A stretch of DNA of 33,856 bases from Rhodospirillales bacterium (GTDB taxonomy: Bacteria; Pseudomonadota; Alphaproteobacteria; UBA828). The stretch spans positions 1 through 33,856 of the forward strand of contig JAPPMY010000125.1 of NCBI GenBank assembly GCA_028818855.1, written 5' to 3'. The position numbers were made by a program, and so were the translations under genes. The notes beneath the pieces are model-generated. The model saw only the letters and a program-made list of their open reading frames with translations. It was not told the origin of the DNA and did no database searches. Positions 1 to 7,520 of the stretch are shown one piece after another. Position 1 is the stretch's first letter; the number at the start of each line of letters is the position of its first letter.

Positions 1-1870
1 CGCCGTAGCGGCGCACCATGTCGAACTCGTCGAGCTCGCCGTTGCGGTAGCGCTCCGCGACGGCCGCGCCGTCCTCTTCGAGCCAGCCGCGCCTGGCCTT
101 GGCGATGGCGGCACGTTCGGCGCGCGTGGCCTCGACATCGACCTCGTAGCTCGCGAGGTCCGCATCGATCACCTTGAGGACGACGCCATAGTCCTTGCGC
201 GCACGCGCGACCGAGACGTAGTCGTCCTCGACGTCCCGAACCACCAGCGCCGGGTCGCGCTCGAGTGGATCGCCCAGCCCGCCGCCGCCGGCGGTCGGCC
301 GCGAGAATATGTCGCCGGACTCGATCGGCACGTCGGAGAAGATCGAGCCCAGCCACTCGCGCTCGTTTTTGCCCTTGCGCTGGATGTAGAGCCCGTGCGG
401 CATCGACGGCAGCCCGCCCTTGATGCCCCAGACGATCGCCCGCTCACGGTCGCAGATGTAGGAGATGACGGTGCTCTCGGCCTCCTGCAGGGTGCTGGTC
501 TTGACCACGCCGGCGCCGCCCCGCCACTTGCCGGGCCCCGGGGAATCGGTCCCGATCTGGTATTCGTTGGCGATGATTGGGCAGAGCCGCTCCTGTCCCT
601 CCACCGGCTGGGTCATCAGCCCGGTGCCGAAGCAGGCGGTGGTGACGTTGCAGCCGTCCTTGCCGTTGCGCCCGCCCCAGCCGCCGGGCAGCCAGTCGTA
701 GAACATGAAGATGTTGCGGTCCTCGGTGCGCAGGTCGCGCCCGCCGGTGAGCAGGTACTCCAGGTTGAAGGCGCAGGCGATGGCGCGCTCGGGCATGATG
801 TCGGACCAGATCTCGTAGATCGAGTTCATGATCTTCTCGAACGGCATCAGGAAGCCCGTCACCGCCACCGGCCACTTGGCGTCCACGATGGAGTTCTCGG
901 GCGCGATCACGTTGATCGGCCGGTAGAAGCCGGAATTGAGCGGAAGATCCGGGAAGTAGGTCTTCATGCCCGCGACCACGGCCGAGAAGGTGCCGCCGAA
1001 GGCGGAGTTGTAGAGGGTACTGATGGTGTCGTGGCTGCCGGTGAAGTCGTAGGTGACCTCGTCGCCCTTGATGGTGAGCTTCACCTTGATCGGGATCATG
1101 CCCTCGCCGAGCGCCGGGTCGCGGTCGATGTAGTCGACGTTCTCCCAGGTGCCGTCGGGGAGCTCGGCGATGCGCTGGCGGGTGGCCAGCTCGACGTAGT
1201 CCTGCACCTCCTTGCAGCCGGTGACGACGGTGTCCTTGCCGTACTTCTCGACCAGCCGCAGGATCTCGCGCTCGGCGACGCGCGTGGCCTCGGCTTGCGC
1301 GTTCATGTCGCCGATGATCGATTCGGGATCGCGCGTGTTGGCCGCGATCATGTCGGCGAAATCCTTGCGCCACTTGCCTTCGTCGATGAGGCGCGTCGGC
1401 GTGATGCGGATGCCCTCGCGGAACATCTCCTTGGCGAGCACGTCGAAGGAGCCGGGCGTGCTGCCGCCGACATCGGACCAGTGGCCGTTCGACTGGGCGA
1501 AGGCGATGATCTCGTCTCCCACGAAGACGGGCCGGATGATCCGCACGTCGTTGAAGTGCGTGCCGCCGGCGTAGGGGTCGTTGGTCATGAACACGTCGCC
1601 GGGCCGCATGTCGTCCTTGAACGTGTCGATGACGGCCTTGCACGTGTAGTGCAGCGTGCCGACATGGACGGCGATGTCCATGTTGCCCTGGGCGATGGAA
1701 TCGCCGTTGGCGTCGTTGAGGGCGGAGGAGAAATCGCGGTTGTAGATGACGAACGAGTAGCAGGTCCTGAGGATCTGCTCCGCCATCTGGTCGACGGTGG
1801 TGATGAACGAGTTCTTGAGAACCTCGAAGGTGACCGGATCGAGCGTGATGCCAGTGCCTTGCTTGCTCAT
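1..1870 (-). CDS. hyuB: Hydantoinase/oxoprolinase subunit B (HyuB family), C-terminus off the left edge
   Basis: The reading frame runs from an ATG at 1870 to the window edge without a stop, giving at least 623 residues. It has typical HyuB-family stretches: an N-terminal FEVLKNSF block, MTNDPYAGGTHFNDV near residues 100-115, the DWLPGGWGGRNGKDG region, and a glycine-rich TAGGGGLGDPLERDP region near the C-terminal end. In this family HyuB pairs with HyuA in ATP-dependent opening of cyclic amides such as N-methylhydantoin, 5-oxoproline or caprolactam; related pairs form carboxylases. The start has a GGAGG box 7 nt upstream, lying inside the end of hyuA, whose stop is only 2 nt away, so the two are translationally coupled. 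The substrate cannot be read from the sequence. The visible part already exceeds the roughly 560-600 residues common in HyuB, so this is probably a longer form. Confidence 0.93.
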   Translation of the reverse strand, partial: MSKQGTGITLDPVTFEVLKNSFITTVDQMAEQILRTCYSFVIYNRDFSSALNDANGDSIAQGNMDIAVHVGTLHYTCKAVIDTFKDDMRPGDVFMTNDPYAGGTHFNDVRIIRPVFVGDEIIAFAQSNGHWSDVGGSTPGSFDVLAKEMFREGIRITPTRLIDEGKWRKDFADMIAANTRDPESIIGDMNAQAEATRVAEREILRLVEKYGKDTVVTGCKEVQDYVELATRQRIAELPDGTWENVDYIDRDPALGEGMIPIKVKLTIKGDEVTYDFTGSHDTISTLYNSAFGGTFSAVVAGMKTYFPDLPLNSGFYRPINVIAPENSIVDAKWPVAVTGFLMPFEKIMNSIYEIWSDIMPERAIACAFNLEYLLTGGRDLRTEDRNIFMFYDWLPGGWGGRNGKDGCNVTTACFGTGLMTQPVEGQERLCPIIANEYQIGTDSPGPGKWRGGAGVVKTSTLQEAESTVISYICDRERAIVWGIKGGLPSMPHGLYIQRKGKNEREWLGSIFSDVPIESGDIFSRPTAGGGGLGDPLERDPALVVRDVEDDYVSVARARKDYGVVLKVIDADLASYEVDVEATRAERAAIAKARRGWLEEDGAAVAERYRNGELDEFDMVRRYG

Positions 1871-1872
1871 CT

Positions 1873-3909
1873 CTATGCCTCCGCTACGTGGATCCGGATG
1901 TTGAGCCACTCGTCCACTTCTGCGCGCACGCCGGGCGGGATGACCGTCGTCGAATCGAGCTGCTCGATGATTGCCGGTCCCTCGATGGTCACACCTGCCG
2001 GCAGCCCCTCGTGCGAGTATATCGGCGTCTCGACCGCCCCCTCAACCTCGTCGAAATCGACCATCCGGGATTCGTCGGCCACCGCCTTGGCGCCGTTCGC
2101 CGCATGACGCATCAACTCGGCCTTGGGCACCGTGCCGATGGCCGCGAGATTGAGGCGGAAAAGCTCGACCGGCGTGTCGTCCCGGCGGAAGGCGTATTCC
2201 CGGTCGTGATCGGCGTGGAAGGCGTTCACGGCATCGGGCACAGAGGTGAAGGGCGAAGCCACCGGCACCTGGAGCGAGCGCCACTGGCCCTGGTACATCA
2301 TGTCGATGCTGCGCTGCAGCACCATGTCGGCGTCCGCCACGCCCTCCTTTACCAGCCGGCTCTTCGCTTCCGCCTCCATCTCGGCGAAGCGGGCCTCGAT
2401 GTCAGCGGGGTCGGCGTCCGCGGCAAGCGCGAGGTAGGTTTGCGAGAGGTCGTGGCGCACGTCCACGAGCAGGCAGCCCAGCGCGGACGTGACCCCCGGA
2501 TTGGGCGGCACGATCACGGTCGGGATGGAAAGCTCCTTCGCCAGCGCCACGCCGTGCAGCGCGCCCGCGCCGCCGAAGGCCACGAGCGCGAAGTCGCGCG
2601 GATCGTAGCCCCGGCTGATGGAGATGAGCCGCACCGCATCCGCCATGTTGGCGTTGGCGACGCTGACGATGGCCTTGGCCGCCGTGACGGAATCCATGCC
2701 GAGCGGCTCCGCGACTCCGGTGCGCACGGCGGCTTCGGAGGCCGCCTTGTCGAGCATGATCTGCCCGCCGGCGAGTTGCGTGCCGAGCCGGCCGAGCGCG
2801 AGGTTCGCATCGGTGTTGGTGGGTGTCGTGTTGCCGCGGCCGTAGCAGGCGGGCCCGGGGTCGGCACCCGCCGACTGCGGCCCGTTGTGCAGCGAGCCCG
2901 CGTCGTCGATCCAGGCGAGCGAGCCGCCGCCCGCGCCGATGGTCAGCACCTCGATGCTGGGGAAGCGGATGGGGTAGCCGAACTCGATGTGCCAGTCCTT
3001 GGTGACGCGGGATTCGCCGCCGAAGACCAGCGAGACGTCGCAGCTCGTGCCGCCCATGTCGAGGCCAATGGAGTTCTCGTAGCCGCAGAGCATCGCGATG
3101 TGCCGGCTCGCGATGGCTCCGGCGGCGATGCCGGAGCCGGCGAGGCGGCCTGCGAATTGCCCGGCGGTCGCCGGCGTCATGACTCCGCCGCCGGAATGCA
3201 GCATCAGCAGGTCGCTGGCGTAGCCGCCCTTCTGCAGCGCGTCGTTCATGCGCTTCACGTAGCCGCCCACCACGGGGCTCAGAATCGCGTTCACCACCGT
3301 CGTGGAGAAGCGTTCGTGCTCGAAGATCTCGGGCAGGGTCTCGGACGACGTGGTGATCTCCACCCCCGGCAGCTCCTCCACCAGAATCTCCTTCATGCGC
3401 GCTTCGTGCTGCGGGTTGATGAAGGAGTTCATGAAGCAGACGGCGACGGCCTCGACGCCGCGCTTGCGCAGGATCCGCGCCTTCTCGCGGGCGTCCGCCT
3501 CGTCCAGCGGTGTCGCCACCCGGCCGCCGTGGTCGATCCGCTCGCGCACGGTCAGCCGGTCGCGCCGCCTGATGTAGGGCTGAGCCACGTCTTTGTAGGT
3601 GTCCCAGAGGTCTTCCTTGTTGGAGCGCCTGATCTCGATGACGTCGCGGTAGCCCTCGGTGCAGATCATGGCGGCGGGCGGCAGGCGGCGGGTTATCAGC
3701 GCGTTGGTGGCGACCGTCGTGCCGTGCGAGAAGAGGGTCACGTCCTTGAGATCGACCTTCGCCTCTTCCAGCCCCCGCATCGCGCCGACCAAGGGGTCGT
3801 CCGGCGTCGATGCGGTCTTGGCGACCCTGAGCGCGCCTGAGTCTTCGTCGAGAATGCAGATATCGGTGAACGTACCGCCGATATCGACCGCTACCCTGAG
3901 ATTCGTCAC
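1873..3909 (-). CDS. hyuA: Hydantoinase/oxoprolinase subunit A (HyuA family)
   Basis: This 678-residue protein is an actin-fold ATPase of the hydantoinase A/oxoprolinase family. Motifs visible are the N-terminal phosphate loop VDIGGTFTD (residues 8-16), SHGTTVATNALI (about 62-73), the central LDMGGTSCDVS and the C-terminal AFGGAGALHG. The length is normal. Translation starts at GTG 3909, preceded by GGAGG with 5 nt spacing. It is followed after 2 nt by hyuB, and the two should form one heteromeric enzyme that couples ATP hydrolysis to opening of a cyclic amide; carboxylase relatives (acetone or acetophenone carboxylase) are an alternative role. Upstream on the same strand lie the pentapeptide-repeat gene, a PrpF-like isomerase and a TcuA-like flavoprotein, which suggests a multi-step degradation route. 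The family call is secure; the substrate is not known. Confidence 0.95.
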   Translation of the reverse strand: MTNLRVAVDIGGTFTDICILDEDSGALRVAKTASTPDDPLVGAMRGLEEAKVDLKDVTLFSHGTTVATNALITRRLPPAAMICTEGYRDVIEIRRSNKEDLWDTYKDVAQPYIRRRDRLTVRERIDHGGRVATPLDEADAREKARILRKRGVEAVAVCFMNSFINPQHEARMKEILVEELPGVEITTSSETLPEIFEHERFSTTVVNAILSPVVGGYVKRMNDALQKGGYASDLLMLHSGGGVMTPATAGQFAGRLAGSGIAAGAIASRHIAMLCGYENSIGLDMGGTSCDVSLVFGGESRVTKDWHIEFGYPIRFPSIEVLTIGAGGGSLAWIDDAGSLHNGPQSAGADPGPACYGRGNTTPTNTDANLALGRLGTQLAGGQIMLDKAASEAAVRTGVAEPLGMDSVTAAKAIVSVANANMADAVRLISISRGYDPRDFALVAFGGAGALHGVALAKELSIPTVIVPPNPGVTSALGCLLVDVRHDLSQTYLALAADADPADIEARFAEMEAEAKSRLVKEGVADADMVLQRSIDMMYQGQWRSLQVPVASPFTSVPDAVNAFHADHDREYAFRRDDTPVELFRLNLAAIGTVPKAELMRHAANGAKAVADESRMVDFDEVEGAVETPIYSHEGLPAGVTIEGPAIIEQLDSTTVIPPGVRAEVDEWLNIRIHVAEA

Positions 3910-3985
3910 GAATTCCTCCCGCCGCTCTGCTCGTTACCGCCGCCGCTCCGGCGCCGCATTCCTGTCGTGCTCCCGAATCCCGGCC

Positions 3986-4705
3986 TCACCCGGCGGCCCG
4001 CGCTTCGCTGCCGCCATGTGCAAGCTCCGGCGGCAGGATCGTCCGCCCGTCGACCTTCGCCGCTTCAAGCTGCGCCGGCGTGAGGTTGCGAACCTCACCC
4101 AGGTCGGCGCCCGAGAGATCGGCGTCGATCAGCGCTACGCCGCCGAAATATGCGCTCCTCAGCGACGCGCCCCTGAAGCTCGTGCCGGGGAACTCGGCTC
4201 CCACCAGCATGGCGCCTTCGAGGTTCGCCCGTTCCAGGCTGGCGCGGCCTATCCAGGCGCCGTGCAGGTCGGCGCGCCTGAGCGTGGCGTGCTCTAGATG
4301 CGCGCGACCGAGCCAGGCGCGCTGCAGGCTGGCCTCCACCAGCGAGGCGTGCTCCATGCGCGCATCGCCGAGGGCGGCGTCCGAGAGATCGGCCCTGTCC
4401 AGCACCGCGCGCTGCAGCGTCGAGCCTGCAAGATCGGCGCGGTTCAGGTTGGCGCCGGTGAAGTCGGCCCCGGAGAGGTCGGCGCCCGCGAAATCCGCGC
4501 GGAAGAGGTTGGCATCGGCGAAGAGCGCGCGGCGCAGGTCAGCGCCGGGAAAGCGCACGTCCGAAAGCTCCATGCCCGCGAAATCCGCGCGCACGCCCGC
4601 CGCGCCGCCGCTCTCGAGCCAGCGCGTGTGCTCCGCGCGCATCCGCGCGATCACGTCGAGGTCGGGCTTCTCACCCGTCGCCGCGCCCCCGGCGGGGTTC
4701 GACAT
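3986..4705 (-). CDS. Pentapeptide-repeat protein
   Basis: This is a 239-residue protein built almost entirely of pentapeptide repeats of the A-x-(L/F)-x-x type, from about residue 40 to 203, or roughly 32 repeats (about eight coils of a right-handed quadrilateral beta-helix). A short helical N-terminal segment (DVIARMRAEHTRWLESGG, 17-34) precedes them and a capping tail (LTPAQLEAAKVDG..LPPEL) follows. I chose the ATG at 4705 because GGAG lies 8 nt upstream; an in-frame start at 4780 would add 25 residues of unlike composition. Pentapeptide proteins include gyrase-protecting DNA mimics (Qnr, MfpA) and many of unknown role; this one lacks features I could tie to Qnr. It lies between prpF-like and hyuA genes on the same strand (96 and 76 nt gaps), an unusual setting for a structural repeat protein. 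Confidence 0.88.
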   Translation of the reverse strand: MSNPAGGAATGEKPDLDVIARMRAEHTRWLESGGAAGVRADFAGMELSDVRFPGADLRRALFADANLFRADFAGADLSGADFTGANLNRADLAGSTLQRAVLDRADLSDAALGDARMEHASLVEASLQRAWLGRAHLEHATLRRADLHGAWIGRASLERANLEGAMLVGAEFPGTSFRGASLRSAYFGGVALIDADLSGADLGEVRNLTPAQLEAAKVDGRTILPPELAHGGSEARAAG

Positions 4706-4801
4706 GGCGCACACTCCCTTGCCCTGCGCAGCCGCTTCAGCGCGCCACGCAGGGTCTTGCCGCCGATTGGGGCTATCCAATAGCGATAGAACGCCCTGCG
4801 A

Positions 4802-5953
4802 TCAACGGTGGATGGGGGCCGCAAGGCGCCGGGCGGGAACGAGCACCCGGCCTTCCATCAGGCGCCGGGCGGTGCGGATCACGGTGACGCGGTCGACACG
4901 GGGCGGGTCGGCGGTGGCGAGATCGACCGCGACCTCGGCAACGCCCGAGGGATGGCCGAGGCGGACTAGGGCAGCGCCGGCGTTGTCGGTGCCGGTCGCC
5001 TCGGCGGCGATGCTGCCCGGAATGCGTACGGCCACCGCAAGAGCCATTGCCGCCGTCAGCGGCAGCGCCCGGTGCGGGCGCCCCATGGAGATGACCCGGG
5101 CCGAGAGATCGGCCGCGTCGGCTGCGAGGCGCGCGCCGCTGAGGGTCGTCGCCTCGGCAGGCGGGGCGACGAACCCCACCTTGGGCACGCTCTCGGTCTC
5201 CGGCGGGATTCCCATTGTTTCGGCCCCGGCGCGGCGGATCGCTTCCAGCCGCTCCAGGAGGGAGGGGTCCGTCTCGATCGTGTCGGGCGGCTCGACCCCG
5301 CTCAGGTCGAGCGCGTCGGCGCGGACGCAGACCAAAGCCGTCGATGCGTCGATCAGCGTCGCCTCGATCTCGCCAAGCCCCGGCACGTCCAGCACGTCGC
5401 GGACTCGTCCGCTCGGCAGCAGGCGGCCGGTGACGGCGCCGCCCGGCTCCAGGAAGGAAAGCTCGATGGGCGCGCCCTCTCCCGCGACGCCGTCGAGCAG
5501 GGTGTCGCCCTCCACCGCCGCGCGGCCGCCCGCGACCTCGAAGCGCGCTTCGATCGTCTGATCCAGGTTGCAGTTGTGGAGGGTGAGCGTGGTCGTGCCG
5601 TCTGCCGCCTGCACCAGCCCTTCGTCGACCGCGAAGGACCCCACCGCCGCCGTGAGGTTGCCGCAGTTGCTGCGATAGTCCACCAGCGCACGCTCGACGC
5701 TCACCTGCCCGAACAGATAGTCGACATCGACGCCGGGCCGCGCGCTCGGGCTCACCACCACCACCTTGCTGAGGGAGGAGATGCCGCCGCCCATGCCGTC
5801 GAGCTGGCGGCCGTGCGGGTCGGGGCTGCCGAGGGCGGCGAGGAAGAGCGCGTCCCATTCGGTGCGCTCCGCCGGCAGGTCGCGGCGGTGGAAGAAGAGG
5901 CCCTTGCTGGTGCCGCCCCGCATGAAGACGGCGGGGAGAGCGATCTGGCTCAC
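4802..5953 (-). CDS. PrpF-family isomerase (aconitate / oxalomesaconate-type)
   Basis: The 383-residue protein opens with the PrpF-family signature IALPAVFMRGGTSKG and has DGMGGGISSLSKV (lysine 63) and RSNCGN (cysteine 97), which match the lysine and cysteine reported as important in PrpF (K73/C107 in the Shewanella enzyme). The MGRPHRALPLTAAMALAVA block is also typical. PrpF and relatives such as LigU move a double bond in unsaturated di- or tricarboxylates (2-methylaconitate, aconitate, 4-oxalomesaconate). I place the start at GTG 5953, because the next methionine falls inside the conserved FMRGG core; a G-rich box precedes the GTG. It begins 14 nt after the stop of the TcuA-like gene, so they are one transcription unit. 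A tricarballylate/aconitate-type route would fit both neighbours, but this is inference. Confidence 0.9.
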   Translation of the reverse strand: MSQIALPAVFMRGGTSKGLFFHRRDLPAERTEWDALFLAALGSPDPHGRQLDGMGGGISSLSKVVVVSPSARPGVDVDYLFGQVSVERALVDYRSNCGNLTAAVGSFAVDEGLVQAADGTTTLTLHNCNLDQTIEARFEVAGGRAAVEGDTLLDGVAGEGAPIELSFLEPGGAVTGRLLPSGRVRDVLDVPGLGEIEATLIDASTALVCVRADALDLSGVEPPDTIETDPSLLERLEAIRRAGAETMGIPPETESVPKVGFVAPPAEATTLSGARLAADAADLSARVISMGRPHRALPLTAAMALAVAVRIPGSIAAEATGTDNAGAALVRLGHPSGVAEVAVDLATADPPRVDRVTVIRTARRLMEGRVLVPARRLAAPIHR

Positions 5954-5967
5954 TCCGACCCCGCCGG

Positions 5968-7440
5968 CTAAGGCCGGTTCTTGCGCGCCGCCGCGTCGAG
6001 GCCGGCGATCCGGCCGAAGACGGCGCCCCGCATCACCGAGGTGGAGCCCGTGTAGGTGCGGTAGTAGAGGCCGGCGGTCTCGCCCGCGGCGTAGAGGCCG
6101 GGGATCACCTCGCCGTCGGTGTTGAGCACCTGGGCGGAGGGGTCGATCTTGAGACCGCCGAAGGTGAAGCAGTTGGCGGCGATGATCGGCCAGGCGCGGA
6201 AGGGCGGCCGGTCCACGGGGCGCGCCCAGTTGGATTTTCTGAGCGCGAGGCCGTCCGTGCAGAGGCCATCCAGCGCCAGCGGCTTGAAGCCATCCTCGCC
6301 CCGGCAGGCGGCGTTGTAAGCAGCGAGCGTGCGCGCGAGTTCTTCGCCGTCGATGCCGAGAGCGTTCGCCAGGCCAGCCAACGTTTCCGCTTCGACCGGC
6401 GGCTGGTCGGTGCGTACCGACTTCTGCCAGTTGGGCACGTCGTCGAGCCGGGCGTCGGTGATGGCAAAGGCGATGCCCTCCGTCTGCGCCATCATGTGCC
6501 GGGAGGCAGCCTCGTAGCTGGCATCCACCGTCGCTGGCGCCTCGTCCACGAAGCGCCGGCCCTCGCGGTTCACCAGGATGCCGTAGGGATAGTTGAGCAC
6601 CACCGGCTCGTGCTGGCCGGAGCGCGGATCGACCGGCTGGGCGTGGAAGCTGCCGTAGTCGCCGCAGGGAGCCGCGCCGATCTCCAGCGCCATGCGGATG
6701 CCTTCGCCCCGGTTGTAGTAGCCGCCGCGCGCGACCGGGCGGATGAACTGGCTCTGCGGGCCGAGATAGCGGCTCAGCATCTCGGGATTGCCCTCGAAGC
6801 CGCCGGAAGCCAGCACGACGGCGCCGGCATGCAGGCGGATGCGCCTGTTGCGCGGCCCGCTCGCCTCGATGCCCTTCACCCGGCCGTCGTCGTCCTGGGT
6901 GAGACCCCGCGCCGTCGTCTCGTAGTGGATGGCGATGCGATCCGGCACGGACTCGGCGTGTGCCGCGAGCGCCTCTACCAGCGCGAGGCCGCCGCCGGCG
7001 GGCGCCATGCGCGTCGTACTCTCGGTGATGAAGTAGTTGGGCAGGAAGTCGAACTCGACGCCGAAGCCCGTGAGCCAGCGCAGCGTCGGGCCGGCGTTGT
7101 CGGCAAGCGTGGTGACCAGCTCGGGATCGACGAAGCCGAGGCCGCGCAGGAGCCTCGGCCACTCGTCGTAGGGCCTGACGCTGTCCTCGATCACCGCAGG
7201 GTCGAGGTGGCCGCCCGCGTTCTCGGCAAAGCGATCCACGAAATCCTCGGAGACCGCATCGTGGCTCTGCATCCGCCAGAACGACTCGGTGTAGCGGGTG
7301 TTGCCGCCGCGCTCCTCCTTCGGCGCGCGCTCCAGGAGAGCCACCCGAGCGCCCGCCTGCTGGGCGCTGACGGCCGCCGAGAGGCCCGCAATGCCGCAGC
7401 CCACCACAATCACGTCGCAGCCGTCGTCTCCGATCTCCAC
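5968..7440 (-). CDS. FAD-dependent dehydrogenase, TcuA / fumarate-reductase flavoprotein family
   Basis: The 490-residue protein has an N-terminal FAD-binding Rossmann motif (VGCGIAGLSAA, residues 13-23), the ERAPKEERGGNTRYTES segment typical of TcuA-like proteins, an active-site-region stretch GGFEGNPEMLSRYLG, and the C-terminal FAD contact GLYAAGETAGLYYRTYTG. It belongs to the succinate dehydrogenase/fumarate reductase flavoprotein superfamily and is closest in style to tricarballylate dehydrogenase TcuA, which oxidises tricarballylate to cis-aconitate; ketosteroid dehydrogenases are more distant relatives. The start is GTG 7440 with AGGAG 10 nt upstream. No TcuB-like electron-transfer partner is encoded in the window. 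It is the first gene of the minus-strand run and shares an 80-bp divergent control region with the molybdenum hydroxylase gene at 7521. Confidence 0.85.
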   Translation of the reverse strand: MEIGDDGCDVIVVGCGIAGLSAAVSAQQAGARVALLERAPKEERGGNTRYTESFWRMQSHDAVSEDFVDRFAENAGGHLDPAVIEDSVRPYDEWPRLLRGLGFVDPELVTTLADNAGPTLRWLTGFGVEFDFLPNYFITESTTRMAPAGGGLALVEALAAHAESVPDRIAIHYETTARGLTQDDDGRVKGIEASGPRNRRIRLHAGAVVLASGGFEGNPEMLSRYLGPQSQFIRPVARGGYYNRGEGIRMALEIGAAPCGDYGSFHAQPVDPRSGQHEPVVLNYPYGILVNREGRRFVDEAPATVDASYEAASRHMMAQTEGIAFAITDARLDDVPNWQKSVRTDQPPVEAETLAGLANALGIDGEELARTLAAYNAACRGEDGFKPLALDGLCTDGLALRKSNWARPVDRPPFRAWPIIAANCFTFGGLKIDPSAQVLNTDGEVIPGLYAAGETAGLYYRTYTGSTSVMRGAVFGRIAGLDAAARKNRP

Positions 7441-7479
7441 GCTTCCGCATCTCCTGCCGATTGCGACCTGGCGCCCGGC

Positions 7480-7508
7480 TATCTAACGTGCGCGCGCGCA
7501 CACGGCAA
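7480..7508 (-). promoter_or_regulatory. Predicted sigma-70-type promoter for the minus-strand TcuA-like operon
   Basis: Reading the minus strand, TTGCCG (7508-7503) and TAGATA (7485-7480) are separated by exactly 17 nt, and the GTG start lies about 40 nt downstream of the -10. This is the best promoter-like match I found in the window. The spacer contains a perfect 14-bp palindrome. On the plus strand a weaker TTGCGA (7461-7466), 17 nt, TAACGT (7484-7489) could serve the divergent gene, so the two promoters would overlap. Confidence 0.5.
7488..7501. repeat. Perfect palindrome in the divergent promoter spacer (candidate operator)
   Basis: GTGCGCGCGCGCAC reads the same on both strands. It sits between the -35 and -10 of the predicted minus-strand promoter and next to the weak plus-strand -10, so a protein bound there could control both directions. 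It is also a run of alternating purine and pyrimidine, which is Z-DNA-prone. No regulator gene lies beside it, and simple GC-rich dinucleotide content could produce it by chance. Confidence 0.4.
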
Positions 7509-7520
7509 TGCGGGGGCGGA

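Noticed and set aside
395-3840. Long plus-strand open frames opposite hyuB and hyuA (570 and 650 codons)
   Set aside because: They are antisense to genes with clear family motifs and show no recognisable domain; stop-poor antisense frames are expected at this GC content.
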